Assembly (NCBI RefSeq): GCF_018613755.1
Contig: NZ_JAGGPP010000004.1
Location: 310,001-374,000, forward strand
Direction: 5' to 3'
Length of the DNA stretch: 64,000 nucleotides
From: Arthrobacter sp. ISL-72
GTDB taxonomy: Bacteria; Actinomycetota; Actinomycetes; Actinomycetales; Micrococcaceae
A program made the position numbers and the translations under genes. Numbering within the stretch: the first letter of the stretch is position 1; each line of letters starts with the position of its first letter. Positions 51,600-61,049 of the stretch are shown here, in pieces. A model generated the notes under the pieces. The model was not told the origin of the DNA and did no database searches. It was given only the letters and a program-made list of their open reading frames with translations.

Positions 51600-52535
51600 A
51601 TGGATCAAAATGAGCTTAAAGACGGCGACAGCACTCCTGTCCCAACAACTACAAAAGTCCGCGGCACAAACGCCAGGCTGAGGACCATGCTGGCCGCCGG
51701 AGCCGTGGTGACGGCAGTTGCCGTGACAGCGGTGGCATTCACAGCCGCAGCCCAGACGTCACCAACCAGTGAGGCGCAGGCCGTCACGGCGCCGGCTGAA
51801 GCTGAGCAGCAACCCTCAGATCCGCCTGCGACAGGGCCGGCAACCGCTGGTGGCAGCACACCGGAGGCTGCAGTTGCCGCGGCTGCGGAGCCCGCTCCAC
51901 CGGCGGCGCCGGCTGCCGAGCCGGCGCCTGCTGCGCATGCTCCTGCCCCCGAGCCCGCTCCTACTCCTGCGTCGGCTCCGTCCAATGAATACACGGTGGT
52001 GGCCGGGGATACAGTGGGCTCCATCGCTGCCCGCTTCGGCGTCGACGTGAACGTCATGCTGGCGGCCAACGGGCTGGGCGCGTACTCACCGATCGTACCG
52101 GGGCAGGTCTTGAAACTGACTGGCCCTGCCGTCGCAGCCCCGGTCGCGGTCCCCGCCGCCCCCGCCCCCGCACCGGCCGAGGCCCCGGCACCGGCACCTG
52201 CGCCCGCAGTACGGACCATCTACGTCGCTGGCGCCGGCGGCCAGGCAATGGTGGACGCCTGCATCGGCCCCATCCATTTCACCCCCACTGATGCTTATGC
52301 CGTGTTCATCACCGAGCACGACTTCTGCGGCGGGTGGGCAAGGTTCTCGGGAATCGGCGTCGGCGAAACTGTCAGCATTCCCGGCTATGGTACCTACACC
52401 GTAAGCGGACGGGGGCAGGTGCCAAACCCTGGCACCACCAACAATGTCTCGGCGGTTTTTGGCGGCTTCCCACGGATTATTCTGCAGACCTGCATCCCGG
52501 GAACCAACCAGATGCTGGTCATTGGCCTCAACTAA
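51600..52535 (+). CDS. LysM cell-wall protein with C-terminal sortase-like domain
   Basis: The 311-residue protein has a membrane signal helix (~30-50), a Pro/Ala-rich wall-spanning linker (~55-130), one LysM domain (YTVVAGDTVGSIAARFGV...), another Pro/Ala linker, and a C-terminal ~100-residue domain. That domain ends ILQTCIPGTNQMLVIGLN, which resembles the catalytic TLxTC strand of sortases, but the matching His-x-Asn motif is unclear. ATG 51600 follows GGGGGAA. It probably binds peptidoglycan; enzymatic activity is uncertain. Confidence 0.78.
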   Translation: MDQNELKDGDSTPVPTTTKVRGTNARLRTMLAAGAVVTAVAVTAVAFTAAAQTSPTSEAQAVTAPAEAEQQPSDPPATGPATAGGSTPEAAVAAAAEPAPPAAPAAEPAPAAHAPAPEPAPTPASAPSNEYTVVAGDTVGSIAARFGVDVNVMLAANGLGAYSPIVPGQVLKLTGPAVAAPVAVPAAPAPAPAEAPAPAPAPAVRTIYVAGAGGQAMVDACIGPIHFTPTDAYAVFITEHDFCGGWARFSGIGVGETVSIPGYGTYTVSGRGQVPNPGTTNNVSAVFGGFPRIILQTCIPGTNQMLVIGLN

Positions 52536-52546
52536 CCCTTACGGAG

Positions 52547-52590
52547 CTTGTCCGCGGTTTCCAACCAGGAAGGTTGGAGCCGCGGACAAG
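52547..52590 (+). terminator. Long hairpin after the LysM gene
   Basis: CTTGTCCGCGG and CCGCGGACAAG pair, with TCCAACC/GGTTGGA stacked inside. It lies between convergent genes. Confidence 0.75.
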
Positions 52591-52630
52591 GCCAGACGGG
52601 TGTGCGAGCACCGAAGTTACCGGGCTACAC

Positions 52631-53056
52631 CTATACCCGGTTTCGCTCGGAAATGTGCTCCACCAGTTCGCCCACACGCTCCTCGGAGTAGTTGCGTGCA
52701 ATGTCACCCTGGCTGATGATGCCCACCAACTTGTGGTCGGCGATGACCGGGAGCCGCCGGATCTGGTACCTCTCCATCATTTCGATGGCAGCATCAACAT
52801 TCGCATCGGCGTCAATCCAGTGCGGCCGGCCCATTGCGAGTTCGCGGGCCATCATCTCTCGTGGATCACGGCCGGCTGCCACGCACTTGAGCACGATGTC
52901 ACGGTCGGTGATCATGCCCTTCAACTTGCCGTCGTCCCCGCAGATCGGCAACGATCCGCAGTCCAGATCCAGCATCATCCGGGCAGCATCGGCAAGGGAC
53001 TCGTTCTCGCGAATACACCGTGCATCCGTTGTCATGAATTCACGTACAGCACTCAT
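52631..53056 (-). CDS. CBS-domain pair protein
   Basis: The 141-residue protein consists of two CBS domains (REFMTTDARCIRENESLADA, then DANVDAAIEMMERYQIRRLP). ATG 53056 follows AAGGAGGAC. Such proteins bind adenine nucleotides and act as energy or redox sensors for other enzymes. No partner is adjacent. Confidence 0.88.
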   Translation of the reverse strand: MSAVREFMTTDARCIRENESLADAARMMLDLDCGSLPICGDDGKLKGMITDRDIVLKCVAAGRDPREMMARELAMGRPHWIDADANVDAAIEMMERYQIRRLPVIADHKLVGIISQGDIARNYSEERVGELVEHISERNRV

Positions 53057-53153
53057 TAGTCCTCCTTCATCGACTGGTTCATCGACGCAGGCATCGGGGC
53101 ACATACGCCGATGCTGTCAGCCTACGCGCAGCCCGCACCGGCCTCAAGACGCA

Positions 53154-53190
53154 AAAAAGTCTCCGGAACCTGTTGGTTCCGGAGACTTTT
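53154..53190 (-). terminator. Terminator of tRNA-Tyr
   Basis: GTCTCCGGAACC and GGTTCCGGAGAC form a perfect 12-bp stem, followed on the minus strand by a run of six T. Confidence 0.88.
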
Positions 53191-53197
53191 CCTTGGG

Positions 53198-53279
53198 TGG
53201 CAGATGAGGGATTCGAACCCCCGTAGGCGTTGCCAGCTGATTTACAGTCAGCCCCCTTTGGCCGCTCGGGTAATCTGCC
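53198..53279 (-). tRNA. tRNA-Tyr (anticodon GUA)
   Basis: On the minus strand the acceptor GGCAGAT (53279-53273) pairs with ATCTGCC. The anticodon loop is CTGTAAAT with GTA. A long variable arm and the T arm GGGGGTTCGAATCCC follow. Length 82 nt is normal for a class II-type tRNA-Tyr. Confidence 0.93.
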
Positions 53280-53440
53280 GAACTTCAAAAGAAGATCACT
53301 CGCGGCTTCTGTAGTCGGAACGGCTGTTTCCAGTTCGTTTCGCTTCCAGCAACCGCGGGCAAGACAACTTTACAGAACTTCTGCCGAAGAATCGAATCGA
53401 GGCGTGCAAGGCCCCAAATACCCCGGAAATCCGGGAGAAA

Positions 53441-53695
53441 TCAGGCTTCACCAAGAATGCGTCCGGCCAGTTTCGCCTCGAACTTCGCGGCCTGCTCCTC
53501 GGTGATCTGGTTCAGCTGCACCGCCCGCATCAGGTCCGAGTGAACTCCGTCCAGACGGGAAGAAGCGTCAGCCACCGGGCTGAGGATGACCGAGGCGGCG
53601 ACTGCGGCGGCGGCCACTGAGGTTGCCGCAGTGGCGAACGTGGCGGCTGCGGCTGCAGTCGAGCGGGTGACGTAGCGGACGGCTTTCTGGTGCAT
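53441..53695 (-). CDS. Small Ala-rich membrane or exported protein
   Basis: The 84-residue protein starts at ATG 53695 behind GGAAGGAAAG. It has an Ala/Thr/Val hydrophobic stretch (~12-38), then a soluble helix (DLMRAVQLNQITEEQAAKFE) with a closing LAGRILGEA. I do not recognise a family. The good ribosome site and codon use support coding. Confidence 0.6.
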   Translation of the reverse strand: MHQKAVRYVTRSTAAAAATFATAATSVAAAAVAASVILSPVADASSRLDGVHSDLMRAVQLNQITEEQAAKFEAKLAGRILGEA

Positions 53696-53902
53696 GTGCT
53701 TTCCTTCCGGGGCAACTCTTCCAACAGGTCCAACTCTGGAGGCCAACACTTCGTTCCCGCCATGTTTCCGCTTGGAGGGAACTGTGAATCCCACCGATGC
53801 TGCCGGGACGGGAGCCTTCACTTGCACGCCATCCGTACTAGGCTGGAATGCAGACAGACCGCCCTTCGCAGGGGTATCCAGGCAATCAGCAGGAGGAAAG
53901 TT

Positions 53903-54394
53903 ATGGCAGGCGAATCCACATTCGACGTCGTCAGCAAGGTAGACAAGCAGGAAGTTGCCAACGCGCTGAACCAGGCGCAGAAGGAACTGACCCAGCGCTA
54001 TGACTTCAAGGGCGTTGGCGCGGAAGTCGATTTCAGCGGCGAGAAGATCCTGATGAAGGCGAACTCGGAAGAGCGCGTGCTGGCCGTCCTGGACGTGCTG
54101 CAGTCCAAGCTCATCCGCCGGGGGATCTCGCTGAAGTCGCTGGACACCGGCGAGCCCTACGCCTCCGGCAAGGAATTCCGTCTGGAGGCCACCATCAAGG
54201 AGGGCATCGCCCAGGACCTTGCCAAGAAGATCAACAAGCTGATCCGCGACGAGGCGCCCAAGTCCGTCAAATCCCAGATCCAGGGCGATGAACTCCGCGT
54301 CACCTCCAAGTCCCGCGACGACCTTCAGGCCACCATGGCCCTCTTGAAGGACTTCGACGAAGCAGACCTGCAGTTCGTCAACTTCCGCAGCTAG
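53903..54394 (+). CDS. YajQ-family nucleotide-binding protein
   Basis: The 163-residue protein begins AGESTFDVVSKVDKQEVANA and contains QRYDFKGVGAEVDFSGEKIL, SGKEFRLEATIKEGIAQDLA and the final DLQFVNFRS, diagnostic of the UPF0234/YajQ fold. AGGAGGAAAG precedes ATG 53903. YajQ proteins bind nucleotides (cyclic di-GMP in some species). It has its own promoter region. Confidence 0.93.
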   Translation: MAGESTFDVVSKVDKQEVANALNQAQKELTQRYDFKGVGAEVDFSGEKILMKANSEERVLAVLDVLQSKLIRRGISLKSLDTGEPYASGKEFRLEATIKEGIAQDLAKKINKLIRDEAPKSVKSQIQGDELRVTSKSRDDLQATMALLKDFDEADLQFVNFRS

Positions 54395-54440
54395 CCTGCC
54401 CCGCAGCCCCATAGGACAGCGCAATGGGCTGAGGACAGCG

Positions 54441-54484
54441 AAACGGGCTGAGGACACCGGAATTCCGGCGTCCTCAGCCCGTTT
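54441..54484. terminator. Bidirectional terminator between yajQ and htpX
   Basis: AAACGGGCTGAGGAC pairs with GTCCTCAGCCCGTTT, with CCGG/CCGG inside. Part of the arm (GGGCTGAGGACAGCG) is also repeated just upstream. Confidence 0.85.
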
Positions 54485-54521
54485 CTGTGTCCTCACCTCA
54501 AAACGGGTACGACGGCGGCGC

Positions 54522-55391
54522 TCAGCTGGGCGGGCCGCCCGCCATGAGTTCCAGGCGGGCGATGCGGTCCTGCATGGGCGGGTGCGTGGAGAACATCTTG
54601 CTGAGCCCGCCGCCGCGGAACGGGTTGGCGATCATCAGGTGCGAGGCATTGACGAGCTTCTGGTCCTGCGGGAGCGGCACCATCTGCACGCCCTGATGGA
54701 TCTTGCGCAGGGCTGAGGCGAGCGCCAGCGGATCGCCGGTGAGCTCGGAACCGTCCTCGTCGGCGTCGTACTCCCTGGTCCTGGAGATGGCGGACTGAAT
54801 CACCATCGCGGCCATAGGGGCCAGCAACGCCATGGCGATCATCGCCAGCGGGTTGGAATTCCGCCGGTCCCCGCCGCCGAAGAACAGCAGCATCTGCCCC
54901 ACCGAGGTGATCACACCGGCCACCGCCGCCGCCACGGACGACGTCAGGATGTCCCGGTTATAGACGTGCATGAGCTCATGGCCCAGCACGCCGCGCAGTT
55001 CGCGGACCGACAGGAGCTGCAGGATGCCTTCGGTGCAGCAGACGGCGGCGTTCTGCGGGTTCCTGCCGGTCGCAAACGCATTTGGCGCGGGCGTCGGCGA
55101 GACGTAGATCCGCGGCATGGGCTGGTTGGCACGGACCGAGAGCTCCCGGACGATCTGATAGAGCTGGGGAGCCTGCTGCTCAGTGACGGGGTAGGCCTGC
55201 ATGGACCGGAGCGCCAGTTTGTCGCTGTTCCAGTACCCGTACGCCGTGGTGCCCACGCCCACCAGGGCCATCATCCAGATGGGTGTGGCACTCCGCGTGC
55301 TGCTGCCGATCACTGCGCCCAGGCCCAGCAGCACCGCCCAAAGTACCCCGAACAGGGCCGCGGTCTTCAGTCCGTTGTGGTGATTGTGCAC
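54522..55391 (-). CDS. htpX: M48-family membrane metalloprotease HtpX
   Basis: The 289-residue protease has two N-terminal membrane helices, the zinc motif HELMH (138-142), further hydrophobic segments, and the third ligand region SRTREYDADEDGSELTGDP. GTG 55391 follows GAGGAGGAAC. HtpX degrades damaged membrane proteins, with the active site on the cytoplasmic face. Confidence 0.92.
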   Translation of the reverse strand: MHNHHNGLKTAALFGVLWAVLLGLGAVIGSSTRSATPIWMMALVGVGTTAYGYWNSDKLALRSMQAYPVTEQQAPQLYQIVRELSVRANQPMPRIYVSPTPAPNAFATGRNPQNAAVCCTEGILQLLSVRELRGVLGHELMHVYNRDILTSSVAAAVAGVITSVGQMLLFFGGGDRRNSNPLAMIAMALLAPMAAMVIQSAISRTREYDADEDGSELTGDPLALASALRKIHQGVQMVPLPQDQKLVNASHLMIANPFRGGGLSKMFSTHPPMQDRIARLELMAGGPPS

Positions 55392-55428
55392 TGTTCCTCC
55401 TCGCGAAGTTACTGCTCCGGTTCCGCTG

Positions 55429-56700
55429 CTACGGAACGGGATTCCGCGCGTCGTACTTAAGGAACCCCGACTGCCAGCGTGCCGCCGCCCAGGCCACGGC
55501 GATGCACAACAGGCCACCCAGCAGCAAAACCCAACCTTCACTCAAAAGTTTAGTGCCGCCGCCGGCGAGCACGTCGCCTATCCGCGGACCGCCCGCAACC
55601 ACCACAATGAACACACCCTGGAGCCGGCCGCGAAGGTGGTCCGGGGTGGCGGCCTGAAGGATGGTGGTGCGGAACACCGCACTTACCGAGTCGGAAATAC
55701 CGGCCAGGGCACAGCAGAGCGCCGCCGGGAGCAGCCACAGCGTCACACCGTCCGCCCCCGAGCGCCCGGCCAGCACCACTACCAGTCCAAATCCTGCGAA
55801 GGACGCCCCCCAGCCCATGACGGACCACACCACGGCGACTCCCTGCCGGCGGATCCCGCCCAGCGGCCCGGAGAACAGCCCGGCCAGGAACGCCCCTACT
55901 GCGACCGATGCCAGGAGAATGCCCACGGTGGCTTCGCCGCCGCCGATCATCACCGCACCGATCGCAGGCATCAGGGCCCGGGGCTGCGCGAAAATCATCG
56001 CCACCAAATCGATGATGAACGTCATGCGCAGGTTCGGACGCGTCCCCAAGAAGCGGAAGCCCCCCACCACCGACCGCAGCCCCGCGCGGTGCGCTTCCTT
56101 TCCGGGCGGCATGGGCGGCAGCTTCAGCAGGGCCCAGAACGCGAAGACAAAGCTCACGACGTCGAGCGTGTAGGTCCAGCCGAAGCCCACCCACGCAACC
56201 AGGACTCCGGCAAGGAGCGGACCGGCGGTCATGGACAGCCCGAAGCTGATCATGCTGAGGGCATTCGCGGCCGGGAGCAGTTCCGTGCGGACCAGCATGG
56301 GAATGATGGCGCTGCGGGCTGGCTGGTTGATGGCCTGAGCCCCGGACTGCACGGCCACCAGAATGTAAAGCAGCCAGACATTTCCGACTCCGAGCCACGC
56401 CTGCAGCGCCAGAACCGCCGTGGTCAGCCACAGCACACTGGTCGCCAGGAGCGCCACCTTGCGGCGGCCATGGGCGTCGGCAATGGAACCGCCCAGCAGG
56501 CCTCCCAGCACCAGGGGCACCAGCGCGAAAATGCTGAGCAGCCCCACGTACAGGCTGTCCTGCGTCAGCCGGTACACCTCCAGGCTGACGGCCACCAGTG
56601 TCAGCTGGCCGCCCAGGTTGGAGACGGCCGACCCCAGCCAAAGGCGGCGGAAGGCAGGGCTTTCGCGCAGCGGAGTGATGTCGGCCAGAAGTTTTCCCAC
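55429..56700 (-). CDS. MFS transporter (EntS/MFS_3-like)
   Basis: The 423-residue protein has 12 helices with FRRLWLGSAVSNLGGQLTLV in helix 1 and the motif-A loop GGSIADAHGRRKVALL, typical of MFS_3 exporters (EntS, MdfA-like). No biosynthetic genes adjoin it. It lies 37 bases upstream of htpX on the minus strand, so they may share a transcript. Confidence 0.88.
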   Translation of the reverse strand: MGKLLADITPLRESPAFRRLWLGSAVSNLGGQLTLVAVSLEVYRLTQDSLYVGLLSIFALVPLVLGGLLGGSIADAHGRRKVALLATSVLWLTTAVLALQAWLGVGNVWLLYILVAVQSGAQAINQPARSAIIPMLVRTELLPAANALSMISFGLSMTAGPLLAGVLVAWVGFGWTYTLDVVSFVFAFWALLKLPPMPPGKEAHRAGLRSVVGGFRFLGTRPNLRMTFIIDLVAMIFAQPRALMPAIGAVMIGGGEATVGILLASVAVGAFLAGLFSGPLGGIRRQGVAVVWSVMGWGASFAGFGLVVVLAGRSGADGVTLWLLPAALCCALAGISDSVSAVFRTTILQAATPDHLRGRLQGVFIVVVAGGPRIGDVLAGGGTKLLSEGWVLLLGGLLCIAVAWAAARWQSGFLKYDARNPVP

Positions 56701-56816
56701 CGGGCAACTCTAGCCGCGGGGGCCGAGGGAACCTGGCCATTTGCCCGCCGGCCCGCTGAGGCAGGCCTTTACCTTGATAGTCTCGGCGGGGAACACGACC
56801 GGGGGAAGGGGTTCGC

Positions 56817-57587
56817 ATGCAGTTGTCCAGACGGCTGCTTTTCGGCTCGTCAGTATGGGAAGTCAGCCGGCCCCGCACTCCGCTGACGTCCGGCCACCTG
56901 CTGATCCGCCTCAGCGATCCGGCAACCGCACTCGACCACCGTTCGGCTGCGGCTTGGCTGCTGTGTCACAACGCCGCCCGCACGGCGCTGGCGGACGTCC
57001 TGGGAGCGGCCACCTGCACCCTGCTGTTTGCGCACCGCTGGCATGCGCTCGGTGCCGCGATCGGCGAACCCGCAGCGGAATCCTCCACCCCCACCTTCCA
57101 CCTGTTCGGCCGCTGGGACGGGGAACCGGTCACCCCGTCGGAGCAGCTTTCCCTGCCGGCGCAGCGCCGTAAGCCGGTGCCGGACCAGGACCTGGACAAG
57201 TACGACGCCGGGCTGCGCACCGCGCTGCTGAAGGCCGCCACTGCCGCTGCGGGCAGTACGGCGGCAGGAAGCGGCAGCGGGGCGCCGCTTCCCGCCATCC
57301 GGTCGTGGACGCCGCCGGACGCTGCGGGTCCGCACCATACGGTCCTGGCACCGGAGCGGACCATCAGCTCAGTGGCGGACGTTACCCCGCCGGAGCTCCT
57401 TGCCCTGGCCGCGGCGCTGGAAGCTTTGGCGTTGCAACAGGCCGTGACCGGCTTCAGCTGCGTTGTTCCCGACACTGCACTGATGGGCCGGTTTGAACTG
57501 CACGCTCTGGGGCGCTCCGCAGGCGAAGCAGTCAACCCGCTCGAAAAGATCCTGCGGTCTCCGGAAATTAGCCAACCCTTATTGTGA
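56817..57587 (+). CDS. Hypothetical cytoplasmic protein
   Basis: This 256-residue soluble protein has a strong ribosome site (GGGGGAAGGGG) before ATG 56817. The N-terminal part contains TSGHLLIRLSDPATALDH and FHLFGRWDGEPVTPSEQLS. A low-complexity Ala/Gly/Ser stretch lies around 140-155. The last part reads VVPDTALMGRFELHALGRSA. I recognise no family. Its stop lies inside the operator of the following fur gene. Confidence 0.65.
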   Translation: MQLSRRLLFGSSVWEVSRPRTPLTSGHLLIRLSDPATALDHRSAAAWLLCHNAARTALADVLGAATCTLLFAHRWHALGAAIGEPAAESSTPTFHLFGRWDGEPVTPSEQLSLPAQRRKPVPDQDLDKYDAGLRTALLKAATAAAGSTAAGSGSGAPLPAIRSWTPPDAAGPHHTVLAPERTISSVADVTPPELLALAAALEALALQQAVTGFSCVVPDTALMGRFELHALGRSAGEAVNPLEKILRSPEISQPLL

Positions 57588-57601
57588 TTTAGTCATAATA
57601 A
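57579..57601. promoter_or_regulatory. Fur/PerR-type operator
   Basis: TTATTGTGA (57579-57587) and TCATAATAA (57593-57601) are inverse copies with one mismatch around a 5-base spacer. The site lies 17 bases before the fur start codon. The sequence is close to FurA/PerR boxes upstream of actinobacterial furA-katG. It overlaps the stop of the upstream gene. Confidence 0.78.
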
Positions 57602-57617
57602 GTGCTTCAATGGGGCT

Positions 57618-58082
57618 ATGACAGTTCACGAGGCCGGCCAGGATGCATGGGCAGCTGCCCTGCGCGCCCACGGCCGGCGGGTGACAAAGCAGCGGCTGGC
57701 GGTTCTCACCGCCGTCGAACGCCACCCGCATTCGCCGGCGGAAAGCATCCTTGCTGCCGCCCGCGAGGAACTCCCCGAACTGACCGCCCAGTCCGTCTAC
57801 GTAGTCCTCGGCGACCTTACCGACCTGCACATGCTGCGCCGGTTCGAGCCGCCCCACTCCCCCGCCCTGTACGAGACGCGCGTGGGCGACAACCACCACC
57901 ACGCCATCTGCATCAGCTGCGGGCGGGTGGAGGATGTGGACTGCGCCGTTGGCCATGCCCCCTGCCTCACCCCGCACTGGAACGACGACGCCAAGCCGAT
58001 GACCATCCAGATCGCCGACGTCATGTACCAGGGCATCTGCCAGGACTGCCAGCGGACCCAAAAGCTACCCGAACGAAACTAA
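57618..58082 (+). CDS. Fur-family peroxide/iron-responsive regulator
   Basis: The 154-residue protein has a winged-helix domain (GRRVTKQRLAVLTAVERHPH, SVYVVLGDLTDLHMLRR) and a metal-binding dimer domain with HHHAICISCG and CQDCQ (structural zinc Cys pairs). Just ahead of a catalase and behind a palindromic operator, it is best read as a FurA/PerR-type repressor of the operon. The gene ends 27 bases before the catalase. Confidence 0.9.
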   Translation: MTVHEAGQDAWAAALRAHGRRVTKQRLAVLTAVERHPHSPAESILAAAREELPELTAQSVYVVLGDLTDLHMLRRFEPPHSPALYETRVGDNHHHAICISCGRVEDVDCAVGHAPCLTPHWNDDAKPMTIQIADVMYQGICQDCQRTQKLPERN

Positions 58083-58109
58083 GCAAGAAACCCCACTAAA
58101 AGGAGAAAG

Positions 58110-59609
58110 ATGACCCTGAACATCTCTGCGCCCGCTGTGTCTACCACGCAGTCCGGTGCTCCCGTCACTTCCGATGCACACTCGAAGGCTGTCGGCGCTG
58201 ACGGCGCCATCATCCTGACCGACCACTACCTGGTCGAAAAGCTGGCCCAGTTCAACCGCGAGCGGGTGCCGGAGCGCGTGGTGCACGCCAAGGGCGGCGG
58301 CGCGTTCGGTACCTTCACCACCACCGAGGACATCTCCAAGTACACCAAGGCAGCGTTCCTGCAGCCCGGTGTGGAGACCGAGATGCTGATCCGCTTCTCC
58401 TCGGTCGCCGGCGAAAACGGCTCCCCGGACACCTGGCGGGACCCGCGCGGTTTCGCCGTGAAGTTCTACACCTCCGAGGGCAACTACGACCTCGTGGGCA
58501 ACAACACCCCGGTGTTCTTCATCCGCGACGGCATCAAGTTCCCGGACTTCATCCACTCCCAGAAGCGCCTCCCCGGAACGCACCTGCGCGACGCGGACAT
58601 GCAGTGGGACTTCTGGACGCTGTCCCCCGAGTCCGCCCACCAGGTCACCTGGCTCATGGGTGACCGCGGCCTGCCGGCCTCCTGGCGTGAAATGCAGGGC
58701 TACGGCTCGCACACCTACCAGTGGATCAACGCCGAAGGCGAACGGTTCTGGGTCAAGTACCACTTCAAGTCCAACCAGGGCGTCAAGACCATCACCGGCG
58801 ACGAAGCCGAAGCACTGGCCGGTGCGGACGCGGACTTCTACATCCGCGACCTGTCCGAGAACATCGCCGCCGGCAACTTCCCGTCCTGGGACCTGCACGT
58901 CCAGGTCATGCCCTACGAGGACGCCAAGACCTACCGGTTCAACCCGTTCGACCTGACCAAGGTCTGGCCGCACGCGGACTATCCGCTGATCAAGGTCGGC
59001 ACCATGGAACTGAACAAGAACCCGGAGAACTACTTCGCGCAGATCGAACAGGCCACCTTCGCGCCGTCGAACTTCGTGCCGGGCATCGCCGCGTCCCCGG
59101 ACAAGATGCTCCAGGCCCGCATCTTCTCCTACGCCGACGCACACCGCTACCGCGTTGGCACCAACCACGCCCAGATCCCGGTGAACCAGCCCAAGAACCT
59201 GGTCAACAACTACAGCCAGGACGGCGCCGGACGCTACCTGTACAACGCACCCTCCGTTCCGGTCTACGCACCCAACTCCGTCGGCGGCCCGGCTGCAGTC
59301 GAGCCGCAGAACCCGGCCGGCGGCTGGGAGAACGACGGCGAACTGACCCTCGCCGCGCACTCCCTCCACTCCGAGGACAGCGACTTCGGCCAGGCCGGCA
59401 CCCTGTACCGCGAGGTCTACGACGAGGCCGCCAAGGCACGCCTGCTCGAAACCATCACCGGTGCAGTGGGCGGTGTGAAGAGCCCGGGCATCAAGGAACG
59501 CGCCATCCAGTACTGGACCAACGTCGACGCCGGACTCGGCGCCAAGCTCCGCGCGAACCTCGGCGCAGGCCAGGGCGAGTCCGCTGCTGAAGCAGCAAAC
59601 AAGCTCTAA
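58110..59609 (+). CDS. katA: Monofunctional haem catalase
   Basis: The 499-residue catalase has distal His59 ([11 protein letters not shown]), the conserved [20 protein letters not shown], and proximal haem Tyr341 in [12 protein letters not shown]. Length fits clade 3 small-subunit catalases. AAAAGGAGAAAG precedes the ATG. It converts H2O2 to water and oxygen in the cytoplasm and is probably derepressed by peroxide through the upstream Fur protein. Confidence 0.94.
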   Translation: MTLNISAPAVSTTQSGAPVTSDAHSKAVGADGAIILTDHYLVEKLAQFNRERVPERVVHAKGGGAFGTFTTTEDISKYTKAAFLQPGVETEMLIRFSSVAGENGSPDTWRDPRGFAVKFYTSEGNYDLVGNNTPVFFIRDGIKFPDFIHSQKRLPGTHLRDADMQWDFWTLSPESAHQVTWLMGDRGLPASWREMQGYGSHTYQWINAEGERFWVKYHFKSNQGVKTITGDEAEALAGADADFYIRDLSENIAAGNFPSWDLHVQVMPYEDAKTYRFNPFDLTKVWPHADYPLIKVGTMELNKNPENYFAQIEQATFAPSNFVPGIAASPDKMLQARIFSYADAHRYRVGTNHAQIPVNQPKNLVNNYSQDGAGRYLYNAPSVPVYAPNSVGGPAAVEPQNPAGGWENDGELTLAAHSLHSEDSDFGQAGTLYREVYDEAAKARLLETITGAVGGVKSPGIKERAIQYWTNVDAGLGAKLRANLGAGQGESAAEAANKL

Positions 59610-59657
59610 AGCCCTCCCAAACGGAGAGGCGCCCCGGCGCCACTGGCTGTCTCCACG

Positions 59658-59700
59658 AAACACCCCGCTGCGGACCATCCGCGGCGGGGTGTTTCTGTTT
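59658..59700 (+). terminator. Terminator of the fur-katA operon
   Basis: AAACACCCCGC pairs with GCGGGGTGTTT, with CGG/CCG inside, followed by a T-rich tail. Confidence 0.88.
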
Positions 59701-59757
59701 CCACATACGGGGAGCCGACCACTGGCCGTGCTGCAGGGGCGGCCTTAGGCTCCGTAC

Positions 59758-60393
59758 ATGGATACATTCGTGGGCATCCCCGCCGCTGCCTTCGGCTTCT
59801 ACGCCGAGCTTGAGCAGAACAACAACCGCGAGTGGTGGCTGGAACATAAGCCCCGCTATGAGACGCTCGTCCGGGAACCGCTGACGGCCCTGCTGGCCCG
59901 GCTTGAGCCGCGGTTTGGCCCGGCGAAGATTTTCCGGCCCAACCGGGACGTCCGCTTCTCGGAGGACAAGTCCCCCTACAAAACGGCCCAGGGGGCAGTG
60001 GCGTCCTTCCAGGAGGGCGTGGGGTACTACGTGCAGCTGAGCGCAGAAGGCCTGCTGGTGGGTGCCGGCTGCCATTCCATCTCGCCCGCCCAGCTTGCCC
60101 GGTACCGGAACTCGGTTGATGCAGCCGGCACCGGCGAGTCCCTGGAACAGATCATCCGAAGAGTCGCGGACGCCGGCTTCACGGTGGAAGGGGAACGGCT
60201 CAAGACCGTTCCGCGGGGCTTTCCGCGCGAGCACCCCAGGGCGGAGCTGCTCAAATACAAGTCCCTGTCAGCGGGCCGGGAGCTGGGTGAACCCGAGTGG
60301 CTGTCGACGCCTGCTGCCGCTGATGAGGTTGGCAGGCTGTGGGAACAGCTGCGTCCGCTCGTCGAATGGGTGGGCCGCCATGCCGCACCCTGA
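59758..60393 (+). CDS. DUF2461-family protein
   Basis: The 211-residue protein carries the family signatures FYAELEQNNNREWWLEHKPRY, IFRPNRDVRFSEDKSPYKT and GYYVQLSAEGLLVGAGC. DUF2461 proteins are small cytoplasmic proteins of unknown function. It is monocistronic, between the catalase terminator and a convergent tetR gene. Confidence 0.88.
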   Translation: MDTFVGIPAAAFGFYAELEQNNNREWWLEHKPRYETLVREPLTALLARLEPRFGPAKIFRPNRDVRFSEDKSPYKTAQGAVASFQEGVGYYVQLSAEGLLVGAGCHSISPAQLARYRNSVDAAGTGESLEQIIRRVADAGFTVEGERLKTVPRGFPREHPRAELLKYKSLSAGRELGEPEWLSTPAAADEVGRLWEQLRPLVEWVGRHAAP

Positions 60394-60443
60394 AGGGCGC
60401 GCTGCGAGGCACCGCCCACTAAGGGGCCCCGCCCCCTGAGGGG

Positions 60444-61049
60444 TCAGACGTGCTGGCCCTCGGTGGCCAGGCGGTGCTCCAGGTTGGAAAAGAACACGGC
60501 CACCATCAGTTCGAAGGCCCGGGTGGCTTCCTCGGGCTGGTTCATCACCACAAAATCGAACTGGAGCCCGTAAAAGGTGGAGGTGAACAGCCGCGCGTCT
60601 GTTTCGGCGAACTCCGGCCGGATGCCCTGCACCACCAGCCAGTCCCGGGCCTTTTCGTGGAGCATGCGGAAGTTGTCCTGGGCTGTACCGCGCGGCGAGG
60701 CGGCCACGACGTCCTGCGCCGTCGCCTCGAACTCGAGCCGGGCCAGGTGCCGGTTCCGCTGGGCCATGGTCCATTGCCACGACTCCATCAGGAAGGACCG
60801 CCAGGCGTCCCGGTCGATGTCGCGCACATCCGTGGTGCGCATGCTGTCCAGCCGCGACTCGATGGAAGCGATGATTTCGTTGACCAGTTGTTCCCGGTTG
60901 CCGAAGTTGTAGACCAGCACGTAGGAGCTGATGCCCAGGCCGTCCGCCAGGCTCCGGAACGTTAGCTCAGCCAGGGTCTTGTCCATCAGGTAGTCCTGGA
61001 TGGCGGACAACAATTCGAGCTTTCGCTCCGGTTTAACTGCTCTGGCCAT
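60444..61049 (-). CDS. TetR-family transcriptional regulator
   Basis: The 201-residue protein has an N-terminal helix-turn-helix (AELTFRSLADGLGISSYVLV, YNFGNREQLV) and a helical ligand-binding domain (RNRHLARLEFEATAQDVVA). The start codon is inside a large palindrome (61040-61078), consistent with autorepression. The neighbouring permease gene lies upstream on the same strand and may be a target. Confidence 0.88.
   Translation of the reverse strand: MARAVKPERKLELLSAIQDYLMDKTLAELTFRSLADGLGISSYVLVYNFGNREQLVNEIIASIESRLDSMRTTDVRDIDRDAWRSFLMESWQWTMAQRNRHLARLEFEATAQDVVAASPRGTAQDNFRMLHEKARDWLVVQGIRPEFAETDARLFTSTFYGLQFDFVVMNQPEEATRAFELMVAVFFSNLEHRLATEGQHV

Noticed and set aside
55384..56886. 500-codon plus-strand frame over the MFS gene
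   Set aside because: It is rich in Gln/His/Arg/Gly with no membrane segments or motifs; it lies antisense to the MFS transporter.
58065..59678. 537-codon minus-strand frame over katA
   Set aside because: It is a mirror of the catalase coding sequence with Val/Gly-rich low complexity and no domain.
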